IMG/VR virus record: IMGVR_UViG_3300042691_021444
Coordinates: 1-22,935 of that record
Source: a virus
Reading direction: 5' to 3' (one strand)
DNA length: 22,935 bases
Shown: positions 15,501 through 21,693 of the stretch, one piece after another
Layout: each line of letters starts with the position of its first letter
How positions within the stretch are numbered: position 1 is the first letter of the stretch
Notes under the pieces: model-generated
Told to the model about the DNA's origin: nothing
What the model saw: only the letters and a program-made list of their open reading frames with translations
Database searches by the model: none
Position numbers and translations under genes: made by a program

Positions 15501-17797
15501 AACCTTTATATAAAGCAAACGAAGAAGTTTGGAGAAGAATATTAAATAACTTACCTTATTTACTAAAGCATAAAGGGACGGCTAGAGCAATGAAAGCTAT
15601 TATGGCTTGTTATGGTGTACCACAATCAATGCTTACAATTATGGAATTCGGTGGACCTCAAAATCCAACCGAAGGGGGCACTACTGAATTTACATTTGAT
15701 GACAGAACAGCAGCTATTAATTTAACACCAACTGCAAGTGTAAGAGTACCATGGCATACAACACCATCAACTTCCGAATATCCAACAACAATAGAGTTTA
15801 GATTTAAACCATCTGAAATTGTATCTAAAGCAACTTTGATTAGTGGTAGTGAATGGACTTTAGATTTGGTTCAAACTACTGGTTCGTTTGGTAAATTAGA
15901 ATTTAACTTTGGTGGTAATGATGCAGAAGCACCTTACTTCACAACAACAGGACCTGGCACTCCATATTTTGTTACAACTATTACATACGCATTTGGACCA
16001 GATTTAAAAACAGGAAGTTTAGACTTTCCAATATCAACCGAATATTATTCAAATGTTGCTATTAATAGATACAACTATGCTGGAACTGGTTCTTTATTTG
16101 AAGTTTGGTTAGGAACATCCGATGGACAAAGAATTATTACTTCGGTTAGTATGTCTATTCTTTACAATGATAATCAATGGGAAACTGGTTCTAACATTTT
16201 AATAGGTGGTAATGGATATACTGGTAGTATTGATGAATTCCGTTTATGGAAAGTTCCTTTAGAAAAAAGTAAGTTTGATAATCACGTAAAATTCCCTGAT
16301 GCAATTAATGGTAATTCATATACAGCATCAACGGCAGATTTATTGTTCCGTTTAGACTTTGAATATCCAAAGGATAGAACAAATGATAACAATATCAAAA
16401 ACGTAGCAATTAATACAGAATATGGTGAATCATATGCTTACGCACAAAGATTTATATCAGCATCATTATATCCATATCAATACACACCATATGATAGAAC
16501 TGTAACAGCTACTGTTCCATCGTTGGGATATACATACGGAAATAAAATTAGATTTGAAGATATTGAATTGGTTGGTGACCTTTCTTATAAAGTTAGAGCA
16601 ACTAAAAAATCATTTGATAGAGCACCTATTGATTCTTCTCGTTTAGGATTGTTCTTTTCTCCAATGAAAGAACTTAATATGGATATTCTAAAAGCATTTG
16701 GTGATTTTAATATAGACAATTATATTGGAGACCCATCCGATGATTATAAAGAAACTTACTCAGAATTAGAAAATCTAAGAGAATATTATTTTGAAAGATT
16801 AGATAGAAACATTTATGAGTATATTCAATTGGTAAGATATATTGATAAATCTTTATTTGATGTATTAGCAGATTTAGCACCAGCTAGAGCAAAAATTTCA
16901 AAAGGTTTATTAATTGAACCACACTTTTTAGAAAGAAGTAAAACTCGTTGGGATAAACCACAATCTGAAAGAGGTGATTACGATACTTCTATTAATATAG
17001 AAAATAATAACCAAATTGAATTCAGTTATGATACATATGATGCAACTCTTGATGCAAAAGATGGTACATCAATACAATATGAAATAAGTAATTGGGATTC
17101 CGAAATTAATATTGGTGATGAAACTGTATTGGAAACTGAAACTCCTTTTTACGATACAAATATTGATTACAATAGTGAAGAATTTTTGGAAGCTGATGCA
17201 CCAATGTATGATGTAGCTATACAAGCCCCAACAGGTGAAACATTAACTGGAGAATATGATTCTTTCCAATCTCAACAAATTGGTATGGATAGAAATTCAT
17301 TAGCTAACTTAGGATTTGGTTTATTTGGTATTGGTGGTAAAACTAAGGTTGTTAATTATGATGAAGTGTTTGGAAATACCTCATCAAGTATTCAAAATGT
17401 ATATATAACTAAAAATCAATATTCATATAAAGTACCAACTCAAGTTGCAGGGTGGCCTGTAAATGGTGCACAACTTGGTGATAAAGTAATTTACGAAGAT
17501 GTTTCAGTAACAGCTTACAATTATAAAATTTCTATTGTTCCGCTAACCACATCGGTTAATACTGGTGGTGATGTTGTAGAATCTATACCTTTGAATGGTT
17601 ATCTTCCTACACACTATAAATTTGTTAATGGATTAGGTGAAGGATTACAACGTTCTTACTTTAAAGGTTCACAACAAACAGCAGCTACTACACCTGATGG
17701 ATTAGACCCGGTAGAAACATTTACAACCAATCCTAACATTCTTAGAGTGGCTAAGACTGGTAGAGGTAGTGGTGAACCAATATTGGAAGTTGATTAA
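12584..17797 (+). CDS. Giant baseplate wedge protein, gp7/P2 gpI-like, with PEGA-, Ig- and LamG-like domains
   Basis: 1737 residues, much longer than T4 gp7 (1032). In order: a flexible start with seven glycines (46-52); a PEGA-like domain at about 80-150 (GASIFVNG ... EITLQKEGF); several beta-sandwich or Ig-like segments to about 640; a helical region; and at about 900-1030 a P2 gpI/tail-protein-I-like segment, where WRRILNNLPYLLKHKGTARA begins near 983 and is followed by CYGVPQSMLTIMEFGG. A concanavalin/LamG-like beta-sandwich spans about 1068-1260 (TIEFRFKPSE, LIGGNGYTGSIDEFRLW). At about 1350-1455 a helical bundle ends in ADLAPARAKISKGLLIEPHF, a motif I recall from large-phage tail proteins. 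An acidic, then beta-rich tail completes it. gpI and gp7 pair with gp6-type proteins in the wedge core, which fits the position after gp25 and gp6. The adhesive domains are extra and may be peripheral. Confidence 0.72.
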   Translation: MPQLANNEFFTVTTQITGVTETVAEPNLVGISSGIDGGNALVVSYGGGGGGGTSTPPVGTELPPIVQNTPGTINSDRVSYLFITSNQTGASIFVNGVNTFKVTPDKINLILSDILLEPNGTKEITLQKEGFLSNEKYVIDVVRNDSFNFTIQNIDVNPYSSLFGYQTIPSYNPITGEQNSGIDFTSGTNQFVGVASPSGVDFRGGANFSYSQVRYGSINPYQLRVTYYVNDVQQNFVYNALDVNINVNFDLVPNRRNIPIEPVEDTFTLTITVDSDDRAIVIKNAQESITLKQGTNQILGKQDDVFSISSSDVSKFRITRIETSALGKQTLVTDVPSETAIGFRRDVQDSLSGRVVLDTDYSVILQTEEVLQFLKPIPKIELANPEFDRTYNINTKADIPIAILNVGNGLEKITAYVNNEKFVFDNLDSYNINPAEALFVKRAPIGIQIPASAIKSIGVYRFILVPSNSEGDGESITINYNVIDEIFVGVPDIRNIRYPSELRGPDYVGYDVPFRISFDSVDADYVRIYAGESYYQVAKEGNVQLNVKTILEQLNGNYSQNDELVSFQLKLIPYNTSGKEIVIGKEELITIKFIKGKLTIPRNVALNRIAEGFKEQIDKIEPESDSSKYLTHLLHFGGGDNKVITTWTGSEGTIILKLYEALPTSVQENQLVWISKPQSNTIIETSTLIADLKEYCTPLKGPNFSLDSDNGIGYKVFDELIATGSLTSTDLLNLYADKIGIDTTKINIDYVSGSEYTFSNFTNFSSAEERINNFIYKVQLIENYQSRYDSLANSNISNSNWTASAAVVTEATRTIDSIREVKRTFDGFENWLYTDTSSSLSYPKTAGVPKASTSNDVVAWYNLIISDAITFDKENPNYLVNNIPEFIKDDYENKDFITFLDMMGYHFDTIWGAINGLNKNRELTEDPTKGMMNKMVYHMLESLGWEGRRAFDSQFLWEYALGKHKDGTQKYSKPLYKANEEVWRRILNNLPYLLKHKGTARAMKAIMACYGVPQSMLTIMEFGGPQNPTEGGTTEFTFDDRTAAINLTPTASVRVPWHTTPSTSEYPTTIEFRFKPSEIVSKATLISGSEWTLDLVQTTGSFGKLEFNFGGNDAEAPYFTTTGPGTPYFVTTITYAFGPDLKTGSLDFPISTEYYSNVAINRYNYAGTGSLFEVWLGTSDGQRIITSVSMSILYNDNQWETGSNILIGGNGYTGSIDEFRLWKVPLEKSKFDNHVKFPDAINGNSYTASTADLLFRLDFEYPKDRTNDNNIKNVAINTEYGESYAYAQRFISASLYPYQYTPYDRTVTATVPSLGYTYGNKIRFEDIELVGDLSYKVRATKKSFDRAPIDSSRLGLFFSPMKELNMDILKAFGDFNIDNYIGDPSDDYKETYSELENLREYYFERLDRNIYEYIQLVRYIDKSLFDVLADLAPARAKISKGLLIEPHFLERSKTRWDKPQSERGDYDTSINIENNNQIEFSYDTYDATLDAKDGTSIQYEISNWDSEINIGDETVLETETPFYDTNIDYNSEEFLEADAPMYDVAIQAPTGETLTGEYDSFQSQQIGMDRNSLANLGFGLFGIGGKTKVVNYDEVFGNTSSSIQNVYITKNQYSYKVPTQVAGWPVNGAQLGDKVIYEDVSVTAYNYKISIVPLTTSVNTGGDVVESIPLNGYLPTHYKFVNGLGEGLQRSYFKGSQQTAATTPDGLDPVETFTTNPNILRVAKTGRGSGEPILEVD

Positions 17798-17818
17798 AAT
17801 TGAAAATACTAAAAGGTT

Positions 17819-17827
17819 ATATTTATT
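17819..17827 (+). promoter_or_regulatory. Putative phage late promoter box, variant ATATTTATT
   Basis: One base differs from the consensus of the other gaps. It lies 31 bases ahead of the ATG at 17859, the longest leader of the set, and overlaps a small AT-only inverted repeat. Confidence 0.45.
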
Positions 17828-17838
17828 TTAGAAATAAA
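17822..17838 (+). repeat. AT-only inverted repeat in the leader of the 17859 gene
   Basis: TTTATTT (17822-17828) and AAATAAA (17832-17838) are perfect complements around a 3-base TAG loop. With no G-C pairs the hairpin would be weak; it may be chance in AT-rich DNA or a 5' leader element that protects the transcript. Confidence 0.35.
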
Positions 17839-17858
17839 GCATTTAAAAACAATATCAA

Positions 17859-18482
17859 ATGGCATATTTAGATAATACCGAAATTACAGTAGATGCGGTT
17901 CTTACCAAAAAGGGTAGACAAAAACTTGCATCCGGTCAATCTTTGAATATCACCAAATTCGCTTTGGGAGATGATGAGATTGATTATACATTGTATGAGC
18001 CAGCACACCCAAAAGGTTCGGCTTATTACGATTCAGCAATCAGAGCTATTCCTATTACGGAAGCTAGTCCTGATGAAACTCAAGTATTGAGATATAAATT
18101 AGTTACACTTCCAAAAGGAACAACTCAAATTCCAGTTGTATCTCTTGGTATCGGTGCGATTGGTGTATTCCAAACTGAAGGTGGTGTTGGTATGACTCCA
18201 ACTACATCTCCTGCTGGAAACTCAAACGCTGGATACACTGTTGTATTAGCAGACCAAAGAGCAGGTACATTAACTGTTACTAGAGGTGCTACAGCAGCAG
18301 GTTCAGTACCTGTTTTCTTAGGAGAAGAAATTACAACAACTGCACAAGTTGTAAGTGGATTAGAATTTAGATTCACTCCAAATCCAAACCTAACTTCAGA
18401 TGTTAAAACAACAATCACTGTATATGGTAATGAAACTGGAGGTTCTCAAACTATTCCTGTAACTGTAACCTATAAACCATAA
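17859..18482 (+). CDS. Probable virion structural protein with conserved N-terminal domain and C-terminal Ig-like domain
   Basis: 207 residues. The N-terminus (MAYLDNTEITVDAVLTKKGR, then FALGDDEIDYTLYEPAHPKG) is a conserved phage module that I recall from virion proteins of marine T4-like phages; the LTKKGRQKLA...ITKFALGDDE pattern also recalls the N-terminal part of some tail-fibre proteins. Residues about 120-207 are beta-rich with Ala/Thr/Gly composition (LTVTRGATAAGSVPVF, GLEFRFTPNPN, TIPVTVTYKP), like a single Ig-like or decoration-type domain. It has its own promoter-like box and an A-rich leader. It ends 16 bases before the next gene, in a spacer that carries a strong Shine-Dalgarno. 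I infer a tail, neck or decoration component made in quantity; no enzymatic motif is seen. Confidence 0.7.
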   Translation: MAYLDNTEITVDAVLTKKGRQKLASGQSLNITKFALGDDEIDYTLYEPAHPKGSAYYDSAIRAIPITEASPDETQVLRYKLVTLPKGTTQIPVVSLGIGAIGVFQTEGGVGMTPTTSPAGNSNAGYTVVLADQRAGTLTVTRGATAAGSVPVFLGEEITTTAQVVSGLEFRFTPNPNLTSDVKTTITVYGNETGGSQTIPVTVTYKP

Positions 18483-18490
18483 AAGGAGGA
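18483..18490 (+). promoter_or_regulatory. Strong Shine-Dalgarno (AAGGAGGA) for the gene at 18499
   Basis: AAGGAGGA begins immediately after the upstream stop codon and ends eight bases before the ATG at 18499. It is the only textbook ribosome binding site at optimal distance in the window; most other genes have A-rich leaders without it. Confidence 0.8.
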
Positions 18491-18498
18491 AATAAGAA

Positions 18499-19710
18499 AT
18501 GGCACTGATAAATGACCCAAACATAACAGCCCAGATTTCAGCATTAGCAAACTCTGGTCAAATAGATACTAATCAAATTGTATCACTCCTTAACACTGTG
18601 TTGCCTGCAGGACAACAAATCTCTACAAACACTGGTGGTGTTACTACTGGTATTTATAAAAGATTTGGTGATTTTGATAAAGTAAATGCAAAAACTGAAG
18701 TTGTAACAACAGGTCTTTGGACTGGTGATAGTGGTTCACTAACTATGTTCTTCACATCATCAACACAAGCTGCACAAACAAGCGGACAATATTACTTAAA
18801 TGTTTACAATAAGAACCCAATGATTGATTCTTCAGCAGAAGTTCAGTTTGCAGTGGCTTATGGTAACTATAATGGATTTGGTTCTGTAGATTTAGCAACT
18901 GATGATAGTTCAGTATTAGCAACAAAAGGTACATACGCTCAGTATAAATCTATGTTGTTAGACCCAACCGATACCACATTCTCATTTACAAATTCTTCTG
19001 GAATCTTAACTGGTTCTGACGAAATTTATGTAATCAATGTAGCAAGAGCTAGATATAGAGAGCAAATGGATGCTGGTAACTGGCAACTAAGACTTTCCGG
19101 CTCAAACGGATTATTTCACTTTATTGATGATAGTGGTAAAAAGTTTGGTGATACTTATGGAAAAGCTGGTAGAGTATTTAATGTTGTAAGTGGTGGATTG
19201 AACTTAGGAACACAAAATGAAGCAACAATTGATACAACTTATGATGTTGGTACTGGTGAGGGATATGGTTTATTCTATCCTGATAGAGGTATTATTGTAT
19301 TAAACGCTAAAGCAATTGGTAGAACTGTGGGTAACGTAAGAGTTAATGGTTCTAATGTAAGTCTTAGTGGTAGTATAGCAACAACATCTGAGCAATACAA
19401 TCATAGAAGATTATTCGCAGCAATAAGTGGTTCAAATGATTTTGAAGCACGTAGAACTGAAAACATCTCTACTCAACACTTCTTTGTAAGAGCAACAAAC
19501 AGAGAATTTAACTATTCAAATAACCCAACATATGTTAATACTGATGGTTCATTTACTGAACCAACATTTGAGAGTGACCCAAAAACTTTCATTACAACTG
19601 TTGGATTACTTAACGATTCAAACGAATTAATAGCAGTTGCAAAAACATCGCAACCAATTGTTAAATCTTTTGATAAAGAAGTATTAATCAAAGTTAAATT
19701 ATCATTCTAA
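18499..19710 (+). CDS. Virion structural protein, paralogue of the protein at 19790
   Basis: 403 residues with Gly/Ser/Thr-rich, beta-dominated composition. Segments include IYKRFGDFDKVNAKTEVVTT (52-71), an internal YGLFYPDRGIIVLNAKAI, and a C-terminal module NREFNYSNNPTYVNTDG (334-350) leading into FITTVGLLNDSNELIAVAKT and a final IKVKLSF. The same order, RGIIVLN, EFNYSxNP, ITTVGL..D...IAVAK..QPI, recurs in the 318-residue protein at 19790, so the two are paralogues. It has the strongest ribosome site of the window and is followed by an intrinsic terminator, suggesting an abundant product. I cannot name the structure it belongs to; a tail-surface, collar or fibre protein would fit its position after the baseplate genes. 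No signal peptide or enzymatic motif is seen. Confidence 0.72.
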   Translation: MALINDPNITAQISALANSGQIDTNQIVSLLNTVLPAGQQISTNTGGVTTGIYKRFGDFDKVNAKTEVVTTGLWTGDSGSLTMFFTSSTQAAQTSGQYYLNVYNKNPMIDSSAEVQFAVAYGNYNGFGSVDLATDDSSVLATKGTYAQYKSMLLDPTDTTFSFTNSSGILTGSDEIYVINVARARYREQMDAGNWQLRLSGSNGLFHFIDDSGKKFGDTYGKAGRVFNVVSGGLNLGTQNEATIDTTYDVGTGEGYGLFYPDRGIIVLNAKAIGRTVGNVRVNGSNVSLSGSIATTSEQYNHRRLFAAISGSNDFEARRTENISTQHFFVRATNREFNYSNNPTYVNTDGSFTEPTFESDPKTFITTVGLLNDSNELIAVAKTSQPIVKSFDKEVLIKVKLSF

Positions 19711-19730
19711 TAAAATTTAGATAGTTAATA

Positions 19731-19755
19731 AAGAACCCCCGAAAGGGGGTTTTTT
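19731..19755 (+). terminator. Rho-independent terminator with GAAA tetraloop
   Basis: AACCCCC (19734-19740), GAAA loop (19741-19744), GGGGGTT (19745-19751) and a T-run reaching 19755. It is a perfect seven-pair stem with five G-C pairs and a GNRA loop in otherwise AT-rich DNA, 20 bases after the stop of the 18499 gene. It is the only such terminator in the window. Confidence 0.93.
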
Positions 19756-19764
19756 CATTGTAAG

Positions 19765-19773
19765 ATATTTATA
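19765..19773 (+). promoter_or_regulatory. Putative phage late promoter box (ATATTTATA)
   Basis: Lies ten bases after the terminator T-run and 16 bases ahead of the ATG at 19790, so transcription would be re-initiated here for the second paralogue. Confidence 0.55.
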
Positions 19774-19789
19774 TAAAAATGTAAAGAGG

Positions 19790-20746
19790 ATGTTCAAAGA
19801 AATCCCAAAATCGGATATTGTGGTAAGGCCATTTAAAGTTTATAAAGAATGGACTTTAGATGAGCAAGATATTAATCCTATTTTTGCTAAAAGTGGAAGC
19901 TTTGGTGATTACGATTCGGAAATTGAAGAAAAATCACATAATTTTTCTAAAGTAAGTTTATTTCGTTCAATTAAAGCACAATTCTACAATAATTCAGCAA
20001 CTGCTTCGGTATTATTTGAAGTTGGTAGGAGAAAATCATATGCATCAACAGATGAAAGAGTTTTGGAAGAAAATATGGCAGTTATACCCATTCCACAAAA
20101 TATGTATGGTGAAGGAATTAAGCCGGGTAGTGTTGTTGTTGATGATGGTGGAGACCTTTACACCGATGATGGATATTCAAACCTAATAGATAGTGGGAGT
20201 AATGTACATGGTAATGTTTTTTATGATAGAGGTTTGGTTGTTATTACTAGAAATGTAATAAGTGGTTCTACACTTTCAAATTTTACTGTGGATTTCCGTT
20301 CAACAAAAACAATATACGAAAATGAGATATTCATTTCAGTATTAGAAAATGAATTTAATTATTCTACCAATCCAACTTCTTATTATGAGGATGGTGCAGA
20401 AATAACTTACGCTGTAGTTAATAAATCAACCGATAAAAGTTTAACAGAAACATATACAAAAAAAATAATTAAACCGGGTATTAAATACGTTAGAAATAGT
20501 AAATACCCAATATATTCAAAAATTGCAGGATATACAAGCGGTTCTGTAAATCAGAGATTTGGTAGTTTTGATGATTATGAATATAGCTCATCAATAGACC
20601 CAACGGGCTCTTATTTAGCACCATATATTACAACAATTGGTTTGTATGATGATGATTTGAATATGATTGCAGTAGCAAAATTACCACAACCAATAAAATC
20701 ATTAGCAGATTACCCAGTTAATTTTATTATTCGTTTTGATACATAA
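19790..20746 (+). CDS. Virion structural protein, paralogue of the protein at 18499
   Basis: 318 residues. The N-terminal part (1-110) contains KVSLFRSIKAQFYNNSATAS (54-73) and MAVIPIPQNMYGEGIKPGSV (95-114), a beta-rich domain seen, as I recall, in tail-region proteins of large myophages. GNVFYDRGLVVITRNVISG matches the RGIIVLN segment of the upstream protein. ENEFNYSTNPTSYYEDG (186-202) and YITTIGLYDDDLNMIAVAKL (279-298), followed by QPIKS, match its C-terminal module, here split by an insertion of about 45 residues (SKIAGYTSGSVNQRFGSFDD). It has its own promoter-like box between the terminator and the start. AAAGAGG directly abuts the ATG, too close for normal Shine-Dalgarno use. Virion role inferred from homology to its neighbour and context. 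Confidence 0.72.
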   Translation: MFKEIPKSDIVVRPFKVYKEWTLDEQDINPIFAKSGSFGDYDSEIEEKSHNFSKVSLFRSIKAQFYNNSATASVLFEVGRRKSYASTDERVLEENMAVIPIPQNMYGEGIKPGSVVVDDGGDLYTDDGYSNLIDSGSNVHGNVFYDRGLVVITRNVISGSTLSNFTVDFRSTKTIYENEIFISVLENEFNYSTNPTSYYEDGAEITYAVVNKSTDKSLTETYTKKIIKPGIKYVRNSKYPIYSKIAGYTSGSVNQRFGSFDDYEYSSSIDPTGSYLAPYITTIGLYDDDLNMIAVAKLPQPIKSLADYPVNFIIRFDT

Positions 20747-20750
20747 GGTT

Positions 20751-20759
20751 ATATTTATA
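20751..20759 (+). promoter_or_regulatory. Putative phage late promoter box (ATATTTATA)
   Basis: Occupies the 36-base gap after the 19790 gene and lies 23 bases ahead of the ATG at 20783. No terminator separates it from the upstream gene. Confidence 0.55.
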
Positions 20760-20782
20760 GAAGTAAAACAACACAATTTAAA

Positions 20783-21004
20783 ATGGCTAGTATTTTAGAC
20801 TTATACAACAAAAAAGTACCTACAACTGGTAATGCAAATACAAAAGGTATTGACAAAACACCTATTGGATTAGAAGAACCATTTGAAAAGTCAAAAGACT
20901 TAATTGCAAAAAATTTAGAAAAACCAAGAAAAGGTCCTTTGGGTGCTGGCGCTGGTGGATACGATAATGTAAAAAAGTATTCAGATTCTATTAAAAACAA
21001 ATAA
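20783..21004 (+). CDS. Small conserved phage protein of unknown function
   Basis: A 73-residue protein, basic and probably largely disordered: MASILDLYNKKVPTTG at the start, a helical middle (EEPFEKSKDLIAKNLEKP) and a Gly-rich end with PLGAGAGGYDNVKKYS. Similar short proteins occur, as I recall, near virion genes in environmental T4-like phages, which makes a minor structural role reasonable, but no function is known to me. A minus-strand reading frame covers the same DNA; the + frame is preferred because it has a promoter-like box, an A-rich leader, and a stop that directly abuts the next start codon. Confidence 0.65.
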   Translation: MASILDLYNKKVPTTGNANTKGIDKTPIGLEEPFEKSKDLIAKNLEKPRKGPLGAGAGGYDNVKKYSDSIKNK

Positions 21005-21412
21005 GTGAGTTGGAAATTTAAGGGAAATTTGGTTACAGAAGAAAACACACCTGATGGTGCGATAGGTTTTGTCTATAAGATTATACACATACCTACTGGT
21101 AAATTTTACATTGGTAAAAAATCGCTTACTTCAACTAGAAGATTAAAACCTTTAAAGGGTAAGGTTCGCAAAAGAGTAGTAAAGAAAGCTTCTGATTGGG
21201 AGAAATACTATTCATCAAACGAATGGATTAAGAATGAAGTAAAAGAAGGTAGAGGTGAAGATTTTGAAAGAGAAATCATTCAATTCTGCTTTAGTAAAAA
21301 ATCACTTACATATTGGGAAGTTTGGTGGCAGTTCAAATTAGATGTTTTGGCAGACCCACAATCTATTAATGAAAATTTAATGGGAAAATTTTTTCGAAAG
21401 GATATATATTAA
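21005..21412 (+). CDS. GIY-YIG endonuclease, SegE-like
   Basis: 135 residues starting with GTG immediately after the stop of the previous gene; no ATG lies upstream in frame. GFVYKI (21-26) and KFYIGKKS (33-40) are the GIY and YIG elements. Arg45/Arg46 and Glu105 (in YWEVWWQ) stand where the family's catalytic Arg and Glu are expected. The pattern YYSSNEWIKNEV (68-79), FEREII (87-92) and NEN near 122-124 matches the T4 SegE-type GIY-YIG proteins. These cut double-stranded DNA and can act as free-standing homing endonucleases that spread their own locus or exclude related phages. It lies between virion and replication genes, a common site for such elements, but is tightly coupled to its neighbour and shows no repeats. 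A repair or host-DNA-degrading role is an alternative. Confidence 0.85.
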   Translation: MSWKFKGNLVTEENTPDGAIGFVYKIIHIPTGKFYIGKKSLTSTRRLKPLKGKVRKRVVKKASDWEKYYSSNEWIKNEVKEGRGEDFEREIIQFCFSKKSLTYWEVWWQFKLDVLADPQSINENLMGKFFRKDIY

Positions 21413-21424
21413 TAAACAAACGTT

Positions 21425-21628
21425 ATGACACTTACTGAAATTAGTAAAAAGTATGGTATTTCTGAAGCATACTTAAATTCAAAAGATGATGCACATTCTA
21501 TTGCAGCAGCATCTCTTATAGACCTCAAAGGTATGGTTTTAAATAACCAACCTAGAGAACAAATCGCTAATAAACTTCAATTTTTAGCTGATTTTCTTTC
21601 TGATGTTAAAAATTCTACATTCGGATAA
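21425..21628 (+). CDS. Small hypothetical protein, possible HTH-like N-terminus
   Basis: A 67-residue protein that I do not recognise. Residues 1-18 (MTLTEISKKYGISEAYLN) have the rhythm of a helix-turn-helix start (LxEIxKKxGIS), but the rest (SIAAASLIDLKGMVLNNQPR, LQFLADFLSDVKN) reads as two plain helices, so DNA binding is not established. It lies 12 bases after the GIY-YIG gene and is followed by the 65-base gap with the primase promoter. The coding potential is supported by its ATG, its place in the run of + strand genes and sensible residue composition. It might be a small regulator or an accessory protein. Confidence 0.55.
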   Translation: MTLTEISKKYGISEAYLNSKDDAHSIAAASLIDLKGMVLNNQPREQIANKLQFLADFLSDVKNSTFG

Positions 21629-21633
21629 TAAAA

Positions 21634-21667
21634 TTTGGATATTTCCCAAAAAAGTTGTATATTTACA
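21634..21667 (+). promoter_or_regulatory. Putative promoter of the primase operon (TTTG, 20 bases, TATATTTACA)
   Basis: TTTG at 21634-21637 and TATATTTA at 21658-21665 are 20 bases apart, close to the Bacteroidota primary-sigma pattern TTTG...TAnnTTTG except that the last G is A. The downstream box also fits the ATATTTATA family of the other gaps (ATATTTACA, 21659-21667), 26 bases before the ATG. It separates virion-side genes from replication genes. Confidence 0.5.
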
Positions 21668-21693
21668 TAGTTTTTGTGGATATAACCTAAATT

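Noticed and set aside
18125-18418. 97-residue minus-strand frame inside the 17859 gene
   Set aside because: Antisense of a Gly/Thr/Ala-rich beta protein, with no leader or context; treated as a shadow.
20755-21048. 97-residue minus-strand frame over the small gene at 20783
   Set aside because: All firm genes are on the + strand; the + frame has a promoter-like box and abuts the GIY-YIG start, while the minus frame has no supporting motif and spans a gene boundary.
21425-21628. Naming the small protein a helix-turn-helix repressor
   Set aside because: Only the first 18 residues suggest such a start; the recognition helix pattern is incomplete and no operator-like repeat is seen nearby.
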